Of a stretch of 64,000 nucleotides of DNA, positions 36,083-45,847 are shown one piece after another. Under the pieces are notes generated by a model. The model had not been told where the DNA came from and did no database searches. It worked only from the letters and a program-made list of their open reading frames with translations. The stretch spans positions 62,001-126,000 of the forward strand of contig NZ_NTLB01000006.1 in the NCBI RefSeq assembly GCF_002514725.1, written 5' to 3'. Positions within the stretch are counted from its first letter, which is position 1; every line of letters starts with the position of its first letter. Both the position numbers and the translations under genes were made by a program. This DNA is from Mangrovitalea sediminis. Its GTDB lineage: Bacteria; Pseudomonadota; Gammaproteobacteria; Pseudomonadales; Oleiphilaceae.

Positions 36083-36700
36083 TCAGAGAGCAATATCGCG
36101 AACGCTCAGCTCACAAAACTGCCGTTTGAGATCCTCATAGGTGTGGACCGCCGGAAACTGCGGAAACTCATCGATAACGTTTTGCGGTGCATGGAACAGG
36201 ATGCCTGCATCCGCTTGCGACAGCATTGTCGTATCGTTGTAGGAATCTCCCGCCGCCAACACACGGTAATTCAACAACTGAAATGCACGGACGGACTGGC
36301 GCTTGGGATCTCGCTGGCGAAGCAGGTAGTTGGTGATACGCCCGTCTTCAGCCACGTCCAACTTATGACACAGCAATGCTGGGAAGCCCAGCTTAGCCAT
36401 CAGCGGCATGGCAAACTCATAAAAGGTGTCCGACAGAATCACTACCTGGAACCGGGCCCGCAGCCAGTCCATGAATTCAACGGCACCTTCGAGGGGGTCC
36501 AGGCCGCCAATCACTTCCTGAATCTCGTTGAGCCCATAGCCATGCTGATCGAGCAGGCGCAGCCGCTGACGCATCAGCACATCATAATCCGGGATATCCC
36601 GGGTTGTTGCCTTGAGTTCAGGAATGCCGGTTTTCTCGGCAAACGCGATCCAGATTTCCGGAATCAATACACCTTCCAGATCGAGGCAGGCCAGTTCCAC
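36083..36700 (-). CDS. thrH: Phosphoserine/homoserine phosphotransferase ThrH
   Basis: ThrH is a HAD-family enzyme that dephosphorylates phosphoserine and can pass phosphate to homoserine. The nucleophile is Asp7 in ACLDLEG (DxE, as in ThrH rather than the DxD of SerB). ILSDTFYEF and AAGDSYNDTTML complete the HAD motifs. The 205-residue protein closely follows the Pseudomonas form (EIWIAFAEKTGIPELKATTRDIPDYDVLM). The start is the GTG at 36698-36700 with AAGGAG six bases upstream; the longer frame begins with an unsupported TTG. Confidence 0.94.
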   Translation of the reverse strand: MELACLDLEGVLIPEIWIAFAEKTGIPELKATTRDIPDYDVLMRQRLRLLDQHGYGLNEIQEVIGGLDPLEGAVEFMDWLRARFQVVILSDTFYEFAMPLMAKLGFPALLCHKLDVAEDGRITNYLLRQRDPKRQSVRAFQLLNYRVLAAGDSYNDTTMLSQADAGILFHAPQNVIDEFPQFPAVHTYEDLKRQFCELSVRDIAL

Positions 36701-36842
36701 GAATAACTCCTTGATTTTATTCAATCAGTTTACGACAAGCGTCGCCGATATGACATCCGGCCAGCGTGCGCCATGCCGATAAGCGGTGCCTCATAATAAA
36801 GGAAAGCATCGACCTTTGGCAGCGCTTCAAATTGCTATAAGG

Positions 36843-36863
36843 ATATAAGTTGCTATTCCTTTT
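36843..36863 (+). promoter_or_regulatory. AT-rich candidate CysB-type element upstream of cysH
   Basis: ATATAAGT-TGC-TATTC followed by CTTTT, in an AT-rich patch about 115-135 bases before cysH. The same ATATAAGT-N3-TATTC pattern occurs in the cysB/TSUP intergenic region at 38801. A second TTGCTAT just upstream (about 36832) makes a direct repeat with the one inside this element. Confidence 0.4.
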
Positions 36864-36976
36864 GTGCCTAGCGGCGCAATGATAAAGTTCGGCCTTGTTC
36901 CCTGGCTCATCCCGGGTCCGGTACTTATCGGTATTTCGGGACAGCCTGCCATCCGATCTTCAGAGGCTCGTCACTC

Positions 36977-37702
36977 ATGACCGACATCAGCCAACTCGCC
37001 CAGGAGCTTAGTGCGGAGTCACCCAGAAGCATTCTGAAATATGCCCTGCAACACTATGATAATATTGCGATATCATTTAGTGGCGCAGAAGATGTGGCGC
37101 TAATCGAGCTAGCACATAAACTGACCGATAACCTGCGCGTCTTCACGCTGGACACCGGTCGCCTACACCCTGAAACCTATCGTTATATCGATCAGGTGAA
37201 GACTCATTACGGTATCGATATCGAAGTGTTGTTTCCGGATACCGAGGCTGTTCAGCAACTCGTGAGCCGCAAAGGGCTTTTCAGCTTCTACCAGGATGGA
37301 CACAGCGAATGTTGCGGCATTCGCAAGGTTGAACCCCTGCGCCGCAAGCTGGCGACTGTCGACGCCTGGATCACCGGTCAGCGCCGTGATCAAAGCCCCA
37401 GCACCCGCAATGATGTTCCTGTGGTGCAGCAGGACACCACCTTTGGCTCAGACGAGCGGCCACTGGTGAAGTTCAATCCGTTGGCCAACTGGTCTTCCAA
37501 AGAAGTCTGGGATTACATCCGGATGTCCGAAGTGCCTTATAACAGCCTGCACGAAAAGGGCTTCATCAGCATTGGGTGCGAGCCCTGCACGCGCCCTGTT
37601 CTGCCGGGTCAGCATGAGCGCGAAGGGCGCTGGTGGTGGGAAGAGGCTACGCAGAAGGAGTGCGGCCTGCATGCCGGCAACCTGATCGCAAGCCAATCTT
37701 AA
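36977..37702 (+). CDS. cysH: Assimilatory adenylylsulfate (APS) reductase
   Basis: CysH reduces activated sulfate to sulfite with thioredoxin. The 241-residue protein has the nucleotide-binding [14 protein letters not shown]. Cys112-Cys113 ([12 protein letters not shown]) and Cys201/Cys204 (GCEPCTRPV) ligate a 4Fe-4S cluster. The catalytic Cys229 is in the C-terminal KECGLH. The four cluster cysteines mark the APS-using type of Pseudomonas and plants rather than the cluster-free PAPS type of E. coli. cysB lies next to it, convergent. Confidence 0.95.
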   Translation: MTDISQLAQELSAESPRSILKYALQHYDNIAISFSGAEDVALIELAHKLTDNLRVFTLDTGRLHPETYRYIDQVKTHYGIDIEVLFPDTEAVQQLVSRKGLFSFYQDGHSECCGIRKVEPLRRKLATVDAWITGQRRDQSPSTRNDVPVVQQDTTFGSDERPLVKFNPLANWSSKEVWDYIRMSEVPYNSLHEKGFISIGCEPCTRPVLPGQHEREGRWWWEEATQKECGLHAGNLIASQS

Positions 37703-37743
37703 GGCTTCTTGCGACCTTGCCGACTCAGTCCGCTAGAACACCG

Positions 37744-37765
37744 TCGAGGCCACCGATGGCCTCGA
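37744..37765. terminator. Stem-loop between convergent cysH and cysB
   Basis: TCGAGGCC-N6-GGCCTCGA, a perfect 8-bp stem 40 bases after cysH and 22 bases from the cysB stop. It lacks a U tract. Confidence 0.35.
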
Positions 37766-37786
37766 TAGGCTCGCAAGACGCAGGGG

Positions 37787-38776
<990 letters not shown>

Positions 38777-38800
38777 TCATCCGAACAAAGTCGAATAAAA

Positions 38801-38820
38801 ATATAAGTAAATATTCTTTT
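38801..38820 (+). promoter_or_regulatory. AT-rich candidate CysB-type element between cysB and the TSUP gene
   Basis: ATATAAGT-AAA-TATTC followed by TTTTT, 72-91 bases before the transporter ATG and 40-59 bases before cysB. It repeats the element upstream of cysH. The whole stretch 38792-38830 is strikingly AT-rich for this genome. Confidence 0.4.
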
Positions 38821-38891
38821 TATGAATAGATAAGAGTCAGTAGAGTTTGATCATCCACGGAAGCACAGTACCTAAAGTGTAGACCAAAATC

Positions 38892-39671
38892 ATGGATATA
38901 TTGCTATATGTTATAGCCGGCGCTGGTGTCGGTTTCGCCGTCGGACTGACAGGCGTTGGAGGCGGGTCCCTGATGACCCCCATCCTTCTGCTGTTCGGTT
39001 TTCCGGCACATATTGCCGTGGGTACTGATCTTATCTATGCCGCCGTCACCAAAGGCAGCGGCGTGCATTCTCACCACCGGCACCGCAATGTCAACTGGCA
39101 GGTGGTGCGTCGTCTGGCCTCGGGCAGCTTGCCGGCATCAATCATCACCATCCTCATCCTGTCCCGTTTTTTTTCGGATCCTGCCGAATACCAGGGGCTA
39201 TTGATGTCGACGCTGGGTGCCATGCTGATCCTGACATCTATCGTCCTGCTTTTCCGCTCCCGCCTCCAGCGATTTCAAGCCACCACAACCGAAGGTCGCA
39301 GATGGCATGAACACTATCAGGCCCCGCTTACCATTCTTGCCGGCGTATTTCTGGGTATCTGCGTCACGCTGTCGTCGGTAGGCGCTGGCGCCTTCGGTGC
39401 GGCCATTCTGATGATCCTGTATCCAAGGCTTTCACCGATCGAAATTATCGGCACCGATCTGGCACATGCGGTTCCATTGACGCTGGTCGCCGGACTCGGT
39501 CACTGGGAACTGGGCAACATCAACTTCTACCTGCTGGGCAGTCTCCTGCTCGGCTCGCTGCCGGCCATCCATCTGGGGACCTATTTGGGACGGCGCCTTC
39601 CGGCCAAAGTGATGCAATCAGCCCTTGCCAGCATCCTTTTCCTTGTCGGACTGAAATACGTCTTCTTCTAG
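38892..39671 (+). CDS. TSUP (TauE/SafE) family anion transporter
   Basis: A 259-residue membrane protein with about eight hydrophobic segments and the repeated TSUP motif: GVGFAVGLTGVGGGSLMTPILLLFG near the N terminus and GICVTLSSVGAGAFGAAIL in the second half. The family moves sulfite, sulfonates, thiosulfate or other organic anions, usually by export. Divergence from cysB and a shared AT-rich element with cysH point to a sulfur anion, which is inference. No other transporter component is adjacent. Confidence 0.85.
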   Translation: MDILLYVIAGAGVGFAVGLTGVGGGSLMTPILLLFGFPAHIAVGTDLIYAAVTKGSGVHSHHRHRNVNWQVVRRLASGSLPASIITILILSRFFSDPAEYQGLLMSTLGAMLILTSIVLLFRSRLQRFQATTTEGRRWHEHYQAPLTILAGVFLGICVTLSSVGAGAFGAAILMILYPRLSPIEIIGTDLAHAVPLTLVAGLGHWELGNINFYLLGSLLLGSLPAIHLGTYLGRRLPAKVMQSALASILFLVGLKYVFF

Positions 39672-39742
39672 GAAACCTAGGCAGGGCCCCCGTTCCGGGT
39701 CACCCTGCTCCATTTCCGGCCTCACGACACGTCAGTCACAGC

Positions 39743-39770
39743 TTGACAATGCCTGTAAAGGCCCGACAAT
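39743..39770 (+). promoter_or_regulatory. Candidate promoter of the MalT-like gene
   Basis: A perfect TTGACA (39743-39748) is followed after 16 bases by GACAAT (39765-39770), about 75 bases before the ATG at 39844. Confidence 0.45.
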
Positions 39771-39843
39771 GCTGAGCTGACGATCCTTTCTGCCCATATG
39801 CTGTCGGGATGAACTTTCAGGCTCCTGGATGATCTGATTTCGC

Positions 39844-42564
39844 ATGTTGTTAGCGACCAAATTCTTGAGACCCGCCCCCGATTCTCGTGCGATCACTCGC
39901 ACGCGCTTGCTGGACAGACTTAAGCCCCGCCCGGGCAAACGCATCACCACCGTCATTGCACCCGCCGGGTACGGCAAGACCACCCTGGTCAACCAATGGT
40001 GTGAGCAGGATGGCGGAACGATCGCCTGGCTGTCACTGGATGCGGGCGACGACGAACCCCGTCGCTTCTGGCAATATGTCGCCGGCGCCATTGAGCGTCA
40101 GAAGATCGCCGACATCAGCGACGCCAGAAAAAGAATCAATGACCTGTCGGAGCAGGAATTCGATGGCGCCATCACAGCGCTCATCAATGCCCTTGCCGAA
40201 CGCGACGACAACGCCGCGGTGCTCGTACTCGATGACTACCACCTGATCAAGCGCCCGGACATCCACTGGCAACTGGGCTACTTCATCGATTACCTGCCGC
40301 CACAGTTCCAGGTAGTGCTCATTTCGCGAACAGAGCCACCGCTTCCCCTTGCACGCTGGCGCGTCAGGCACAGCCTGGACGAAGTCCATGCAGCTGACCT
40401 CGCTTTTTCGGAAAGCGAGTGCCAAAGCTTTTTCAACGACTACATGGGACTTGCGCTGACGCCGGAACAGGCCACCCAGCTCTGGCAACGAACGGAGGGC
40501 TGGGTCGCCGCCATGCAGCTCGCCGCACTTTCCGGCAGTCACGACGATCGCCTGAAAAATACCGAATCACTCATCCGGTACGGCGGCGGCGACAAATACA
40601 TCAGCGATTATGTCCTGAGCGAGATTCTCGATCACCAGGCGCCGGAGATACGCCAGTTCCTGCTCGAAACGGCCTGCTGCCTGCGCCTTTGCGGCCCCCT
40701 GTGCGATGGCATTCGCGAGGCCACGAATAGCCAGGGCATTCTGGAAACGCTGGTTGCAGCGAACCTCTTCATTATTCCCCTGGATACGCGGGGTGAATGG
40801 TTCCGCTACCACGACCTGTTCCGGGAAGCGCTCTATAACCGCCTGAAGCAGACCGATAGTCAGCGCATCGATCAATTACAGCAGCGTGCCGTCGACTGGT
40901 TTCTGGAGCACGATCAACTGCAGGAAGCCATTGCCCAACTGGTGCAGCTCGAAGACTGGGAATGGCTGGCCAAGGTATTGGAGCAGTATGGCAACAACCT
41001 GATCCACGGCGGCTATCACCTTCCTGTTCTCGGCTGGATGGACCGCATGCCGGTATCGCTGACCGAGTCTCGCCCCCGGCTGCTGATGCTGCGTATCTGG
41101 GCACTGTTCTTCAGCAACAAACTCGATATCGTTGAACCCCTGCTCGAACGCCTGGAAAGCCTTTTGCACAAGCGCATTGCCGAAGACCATCCAGATACGG
41201 ATGGTGCCATGGCGCTGCAGAGCGAAATCGCGTTGATACGCTCCTACCTCGCGCGCACAAGAAGCGATTTACAAAAAGCCAGCGTGTTGACCCAGCAGGT
41301 CCTGAGGGATATCGACCACACGAACATACCGCTGAAATCGGTGACCTATTACGGTATCGGACTGGATTGTTACGCCCGGGGCGATCTGGTGTCGGCACGT
41401 ACCGCACTTCAATCGTCCGTTGACCACGGCAAGGCCGAGAAAAAGCACTCCACCGTACTTTCCAGCGGTGGCCTGCTCGCCTGGATACTCTTTCATCAGG
41501 GTGAAATGGACCTGGCCCTGGAACTCTGCGCGTCAGTCCGGGCCTGGGTGGATAGCTACCACACCGATCCATCCCAGCCTCGCCTCGTGTCCTGCTGGCA
41601 AAACAGTGCCCTGATACAGATCTACCGTGAGCGTAACGACCTTTCCCTGGCACAGACGTACCTGAATCCACTGCTTGATCACGTGAAAAAAGGTACCGAA
41701 CCCGGACAGCACATCATCATCCAGTATATGCGCGCGCATCTCGCGTTTTCCCAGGAAAACTATGAGGAAGCCATCGCATACCTGGAAGATGCGGAAAATG
41801 TGCTGACGCACAAGCGTGACGTCATAGTTTTCGAGCCGCCAAGTGTGGACGCACTGAAAGCCCGTTGTTTCATGGCCATGGGTCAACTCGACAAGGCCAC
41901 GGCCTGGTTGCGTCGGCGGGAGGAGCAAACCTATCAGAACCCGCTGAATCGCGAACAAAGCCTCATTACCGCGGCACGTGTGATGCTGGCAACCCAGCGC
42001 CCGGAGGATGCACTGAATATCCTCATTCCACTGCGGACGGAAACCGAACAAAGCCAGCACAACAAGCACCTGATCGAGTTGTTGGCCGTCTATGCTACGG
42101 CCTGCCACTTAAAAGGCGATGAAGCCGAAGCCGTAGCCACGATGCAGCAGGCACTCCGGCTTGCTGCCCGGGATCGTCTGCTACGCCTCTTCGTGGACGA
42201 GGGCGAAGCCACCGCTCACCTCATCCGGCACAGCGACACCCGGGACCTGCCCGACTCCTACATGGCGGAATTGCACCGCCTGCTGGATGAACGCTACTCC
42301 CCCGAATCGAGCCAGCCGGTGGGCGAGCCCAAGCCCGCCACAGCTGTGATTGGCTGTGCCGAATTGGTGGAACCGCTCAGTCAGCGTGAGCTGGAAGTAT
42401 TGGAATTGATCAATGCCGGGCTGGCCAATAAGGAAATCGCCCTGAAACTCGATGTTGCGCCAACCACGATTAAGGCCCACATTCGTAATCTTTACGGTAA
42501 AATTGGCGCCCGTAGCCGTACCGAAGCCCTGGCGAAGGCTAGACAGCTAGGTGTTTTATCCTGA
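39844..42564 (+). CDS. MalT-type LuxR family ATP-dependent transcriptional activator
   Basis: A 906-residue STAND-class regulator. The NTPase has the Walker A motif APAGYGKTT (39-47) and Walker B-like AVLVLDDYHLI. A winged-helix segment and a long array of TPR/MalT-type helical repeats cover about 330-820. A C-terminal LuxR HTH (LSQRELEVLELINAGLANKEIALKLD) lies at about 840-905. MalT and AlkS are relatives; the inducer here is unknown. No target operon follows. The gene is followed by a non-coding stretch with a CRP-like site and three short repeats. An artefactual antisense frame covers its middle. Confidence 0.9.
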   Translation: MLLATKFLRPAPDSRAITRTRLLDRLKPRPGKRITTVIAPAGYGKTTLVNQWCEQDGGTIAWLSLDAGDDEPRRFWQYVAGAIERQKIADISDARKRINDLSEQEFDGAITALINALAERDDNAAVLVLDDYHLIKRPDIHWQLGYFIDYLPPQFQVVLISRTEPPLPLARWRVRHSLDEVHAADLAFSESECQSFFNDYMGLALTPEQATQLWQRTEGWVAAMQLAALSGSHDDRLKNTESLIRYGGGDKYISDYVLSEILDHQAPEIRQFLLETACCLRLCGPLCDGIREATNSQGILETLVAANLFIIPLDTRGEWFRYHDLFREALYNRLKQTDSQRIDQLQQRAVDWFLEHDQLQEAIAQLVQLEDWEWLAKVLEQYGNNLIHGGYHLPVLGWMDRMPVSLTESRPRLLMLRIWALFFSNKLDIVEPLLERLESLLHKRIAEDHPDTDGAMALQSEIALIRSYLARTRSDLQKASVLTQQVLRDIDHTNIPLKSVTYYGIGLDCYARGDLVSARTALQSSVDHGKAEKKHSTVLSSGGLLAWILFHQGEMDLALELCASVRAWVDSYHTDPSQPRLVSCWQNSALIQIYRERNDLSLAQTYLNPLLDHVKKGTEPGQHIIIQYMRAHLAFSQENYEEAIAYLEDAENVLTHKRDVIVFEPPSVDALKARCFMAMGQLDKATAWLRRREEQTYQNPLNREQSLITAARVMLATQRPEDALNILIPLRTETEQSQHNKHLIELLAVYATACHLKGDEAEAVATMQQALRLAARDRLLRLFVDEGEATAHLIRHSDTRDLPDSYMAELHRLLDERYSPESSQPVGEPKPATAVIGCAELVEPLSQRELEVLELINAGLANKEIALKLDVAPTTIKAHIRNLYGKIGARSRTEALAKARQLGVLS

Positions 42565-42588
42565 TTTACGGTAAATAGCGCCTTCTTT

Positions 42589-42604
42589 TGTGACAAGCAT
42601 CACA
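42589..42604. promoter_or_regulatory. Consensus CRP/Vfr-type site
   Basis: TGTGA-CAAGCA-TCACA matches the CRP core at all ten conserved bases and is flanked by T and A runs. It lies 25 bases after the MalT-like stop codon, in the 355-base gap before dinG (convergent), where no protein gene is visible. Confidence 0.65.
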
Positions 42605-42615
42605 AAAATACGCGT

Positions 42616-42657
42616 TACGCCCACCCGCTACGCCCTTTGGACGATCCGAATACGCCC
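42616..42657. repeat. Three direct repeats of TACGCCC / GGGCGTA
   Basis: TACGCCC occurs at 42616-42622, 42629-42635 and 42651-42657. Short repeated boxes beside a CRP site are the layout of MalT-controlled promoters in enterics, although the E. coli MalT box has a different sequence. They are candidate binding sites for the adjacent MalT-like activator. Confidence 0.35.
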
Positions 42658-42676
42658 CCTCCCCCCCTAAACTGCA

Positions 42677-42818
42677 AACATCGATGAGGTAACTCATCAA
42701 CGGAATTCAGAACTTCAGGCCTCTGATTCCTGTTCAGCTTTCGTTAGGGCCTCCCAAGTAAAAGCCCTGCTTGCAGCAAAGGTGTCATGTACGGTTCGGC
42801 GCATGACACCTTTTTTTT
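42677..42818 (+). ncRNA. Candidate small RNA downstream of the MalT-like gene
   Basis: The interval from a weak TAAACT -10 (42668-42673) to a strong terminator has no credible protein frame. It contains a 5' hairpin GATGAG-GTAA-CTCATC (42683-42698; GNRA-type loop), a possible middle stem AGGCCT...AGGGCCT, and a terminator with eight Ts. Regulation by the CRP-like site and GGGCGTA repeats upstream is inferred. The alternative is a long 3' UTR of the MalT-like gene. The start is approximate. Confidence 0.35.
42779..42818 (+). terminator. Strong intrinsic terminator
   Basis: AAGGTGTCATG, a 13-base loop and CATGACACCTT form an 11-bp stem followed by an uninterrupted T run, plus strand, about 215 bases after the MalT-like gene. 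Confidence 0.85.
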
Positions 42819-42919
42819 ATCCCGATTCCCCCCCCTTATCCATTACCGCTCCAAGAGAAGGACGAACGAATCCTCGACGGTGTCGGTACGGCTATCGATA
42901 AGACTTATTGGAAAGGATC

Positions 42920-45052
42920 TCAGGCGAGAATACGTCGGAAAGGCGGAAGCGCGTCGAGCAACAGGCGACCATAGCGGCGAGAGACAATACGCCGGTCCAG
43001 GATGGTGATGCGTCCCCGGTCATCCTCGGTTCGCAACAGTCGACCGGCAGCCTGAATCAGGCGAATGGAGGCATCCGGCACGCTGATTTCCATGAACGGA
43101 TTCCCCCCTCTCACGGTAATCCACTCCGCCAGGCTGGCCTCAATGGGGTCGTTCGGTACCGAAAATGGCAGTCGCGTGATGATGACATGTCTCAGATAAG
43201 CGCCCGGCAGGTCAATACCTTCCGCAAAGCTGGCAACCCCGAACAGGATGCTGGTTTCCCCACGATCAATACGCTCACGGTGGTGGGCCAATACCGCCGC
43301 CTTGGACATATCATCCTGAGTGACGATCTGCTCGGGAAAGCCCGGCGCCAGGAGATCTCGAACATCGTGCATCTGGCGGCGAGAAGTGAACAGGACCAAC
43401 ACGGCACTTTCATCCCGCCATATCTCCGGTAGAGCCTTGACCAAAGCCTCCGTGAAAGCAGCCGCATCGGACGGATCAATGGCATTGGCAGGAACCTCGA
43501 CCGTCGCCATTTCGGCATAGCGGAAAGCGCTGGGCACCACGATGTACTGGCTTTCTTCCGGCAACCCCGCGCGTTGACGGAGACGGTCGAAACGCCCCAG
43601 AGCCGTCAGCGTCGCCGACGTCAGCACCGCACCGAAAGCCCTGGTCCATAGTCGGGAATAGAGGAGACTGTCAGCGAGTACCGGGCTGCTGTATAGGGTG
43701 ATATCGTCGCCGGTTTCCCAGGACTCTCGCTGTAACCAGCGCGCTGTTGGCGGCCCCTTACCCTCATCCTTGGCAGCAAAGGACTGCCAGAGACGGAGAC
43801 CGGCTTCCGCCCGATTCTGCAAGGTACCGATAGCCGGATACCATGCCTCGGCGGTGGAGCGGTCCAGGTCCGATGTCTTTCTGTCGTCGAACCCTTTTTC
43901 CAGCTCCTCGAGCAACGTATTGAGATGCCGCACCAGCGTCGATGACGCAATCACCGCCGCGTCCACCAGTTCCTTGACGCCGCCTCCGATCTGCCCCTGG
44001 GGATAACGGTAATGGTCACTATCCTCCTCGCCCTCGTCTGGCCAGGGCGTTTCAGTCAGCAGATAGCGGTAGACACCGTCCAACATGGGATCGAGATCTC
44101 GCGCCGCTGCGCCAATACTATCGACGACCCGGGCCGCTCCGGAACCCGGCGGCACAAAGGGGACAATGCGAGTTAGCGCTTGGGACACCTGTTTCAACCA
44201 GTGCCGCGTTCCCTGCAGCGAAAGCGACGCCGCAAAATGGCCAAGGGCCTTGTCGGGAAGGTGATGAGCCTCATCGAAGACATACAGCGTATCTTCAGGA
44301 CGAGGCAGAATGGCGCCCCCGCCCAATGTCAGATCTGCCAACACCAGGTCGTGGTTGGCGACGATCACATCGGCATTTTCCTGATACCCCCGAGCCGCAA
44401 AGAAGGCGCAGGTATCGAAATAGTTGCAGTGGCGATTGGTACACTGGCGATGATCCGTCGTCACCTGGCGCCAGGTTTCATCGGGAATGCCTCCCGGCCA
44501 GTGGTCACGATCCCCGTCCCACTGACGTGACGCATAGGAGGCCAAAAGCTCCTCCATGAACTGCCGGTTGTCTCCCGCTTCCGCGCTGGGCTCTTCAAGC
44601 AGGAACAGTGGCATGGTGTCGCTGTCGCCCTGGCCATGCTCATGAAGTTTGTTCTCCAGGCGAGACAGGCAAAGATAGCGCCCCCGTCCCTTTGCCAGGG
44701 TCCACGAAATGTTGAGCTTGGCGAACTCCTTGAGGTCCGGCAGATCCCGCCCCACAATCTGGTCCTGCAAGGCCACCGTTGCCGTGGATATCACCAGTTT
44801 CTTGTTGAGCTGCCGCGCCAGGGGAATCATCGCCAACAGATAGGACAGCGTCTTACCCGTCCCTGTGCCGGCTTCGATCACACAGGCAGAGGGTGGTGAA
44901 GTGCGCTCGCCGTCGTGAGATTGAATCGCCGATACATACTTGGCAATCTCGGCGATCATCATGCGCTGCCCATAGCGCGCGCGAATACCCCGCCCTGCCA
45001 GAAAATCCCGGTAGGCCTGCTGAATCTGCTGTTTGGTCTCTTCTGCCAGCAT
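42920..45052 (-). CDS. dinG: DinG-type iron-sulfur DNA helicase
   Basis: DinG is a 5'-3' XPD-like helicase that resolves R-loops and other structures. The Walker A is VIEAGTGTGKTLSYLLA and the DEAH box is YVFDEAHHL. The four cluster cysteines are in YLCLSRLENK and QCTNRHCNYFDTC. The late motif is VITRLPFSVPNDPIE, followed by IRLIQAAGRLLRTEDDRG. I use the ATG at 45050-45052 (710 residues, MLAEETKQQIQQAY), which starts a few bases after the gspB stop. The longer frame lies inside gspB. It is the last gene of the exeA-gspB-dinG run. Confidence 0.94.
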   Translation of the reverse strand: MLAEETKQQIQQAYRDFLAGRGIRARYGQRMMIAEIAKYVSAIQSHDGERTSPPSACVIEAGTGTGKTLSYLLAMIPLARQLNKKLVISTATVALQDQIVGRDLPDLKEFAKLNISWTLAKGRGRYLCLSRLENKLHEHGQGDSDTMPLFLLEEPSAEAGDNRQFMEELLASYASRQWDGDRDHWPGGIPDETWRQVTTDHRQCTNRHCNYFDTCAFFAARGYQENADVIVANHDLVLADLTLGGGAILPRPEDTLYVFDEAHHLPDKALGHFAASLSLQGTRHWLKQVSQALTRIVPFVPPGSGAARVVDSIGAAARDLDPMLDGVYRYLLTETPWPDEGEEDSDHYRYPQGQIGGGVKELVDAAVIASSTLVRHLNTLLEELEKGFDDRKTSDLDRSTAEAWYPAIGTLQNRAEAGLRLWQSFAAKDEGKGPPTARWLQRESWETGDDITLYSSPVLADSLLYSRLWTRAFGAVLTSATLTALGRFDRLRQRAGLPEESQYIVVPSAFRYAEMATVEVPANAIDPSDAAAFTEALVKALPEIWRDESAVLVLFTSRRQMHDVRDLLAPGFPEQIVTQDDMSKAAVLAHHRERIDRGETSILFGVASFAEGIDLPGAYLRHVIITRLPFSVPNDPIEASLAEWITVRGGNPFMEISVPDASIRLIQAAGRLLRTEDDRGRITILDRRIVSRRYGRLLLDALPPFRRILA

Positions 45053-45056
45053 AATG

Positions 45057-45845
45057 TCAGTTCGGCCCATTCCAGTCGCTGACGACACCTACCCGGAACA
45101 ACTGGCCATTCAGATCGAAAACCACGCCCGACTCGGTAATACGCTCCACCTTCAGGTCCCCCAATGAATCGCCCTCACCGAGGTACATGTCATTGATGAC
45201 CACCCGGCGTGCACTGGGCACAGAGGAATAGATATGGCCGCTGAAATGCAACGGCGGGACCTGCTGCTGGAACGACAGAGGCTCGTCAACCAGGAGCGGA
45301 ATGCTGTCAGGATGCGCCAGATCCGGCGTCGACGACGTCTTCGCAATGGTGGTCGTCGGGCCAGGTGCGGGCGTTGCTGCTGACGCTGACGGTAAAGACG
45401 ATTGGTCGCCCTCCGATGGGACGATCAGGGTCGGTACACCGCTCTGTGCCGATACGACCTGGGTCTTCGACGGTGACGGCGGCGTTACCAAAGCTCCCGC
45501 TGGCAGTGGCTTAGCGCCAGAGGGAGTAGCCTGGGCGGTTTGCGGCGACGGCGTTGCTGCCACAGCTGGAACGGCAGCAGTTGCCGCTTTAGACGCCGGC
45601 TCCGCCACCGCGCTTTTGGGAACAGATGAAGCAACCACCGGTTTGGCCGAAGGCGTTGGACGCGGCCAGAAAAGATAGGCAAAGACACCGGCATTGACGA
45701 CAAGCGCCACGGCAATCCAGAACGACCAATGCAAGCCTTGGGAGCGCTTCTTGTGGACCATCTGTACTGTTGTACCGAGATCCGGAATGCGCCCCTGGCG
45801 CCGCTCACTTTCAGATTTACGTAATGCGTCCAGAATATAGGACAT
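45057..45845 (-). CDS. gspB: General secretion pathway protein B
   Basis: GspB works with GspA/ExeA to help insert the type II secretion secretin. The 262-residue protein starts MSYILDALRKSESERRQGRI, the usual GspB N terminus. It has one membrane span near residues 41-60 (FWIAVALVVNAGVFAYLFWP) and a Pro/Ala/Ser-rich linker. It ends with the GspB domain LHFSGHIYSSVPSARRVVIND. The ATG at 45843-45845 overlaps the exeA stop. No other gsp genes are in the window, so the main T2SS operon must lie elsewhere if present. Confidence 0.9.
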   Translation of the reverse strand: MSYILDALRKSESERRQGRIPDLGTTVQMVHKKRSQGLHWSFWIAVALVVNAGVFAYLFWPRPTPSAKPVVASSVPKSAVAEPASKAATAAVPAVAATPSPQTAQATPSGAKPLPAGALVTPPSPSKTQVVSAQSGVPTLIVPSEGDQSSLPSASAATPAPGPTTTIAKTSSTPDLAHPDSIPLLVDEPLSFQQQVPPLHFSGHIYSSVPSARRVVINDMYLGEGDSLGDLKVERITESGVVFDLNGQLFRVGVVSDWNGPN

Positions 45846-45847
45846 CG

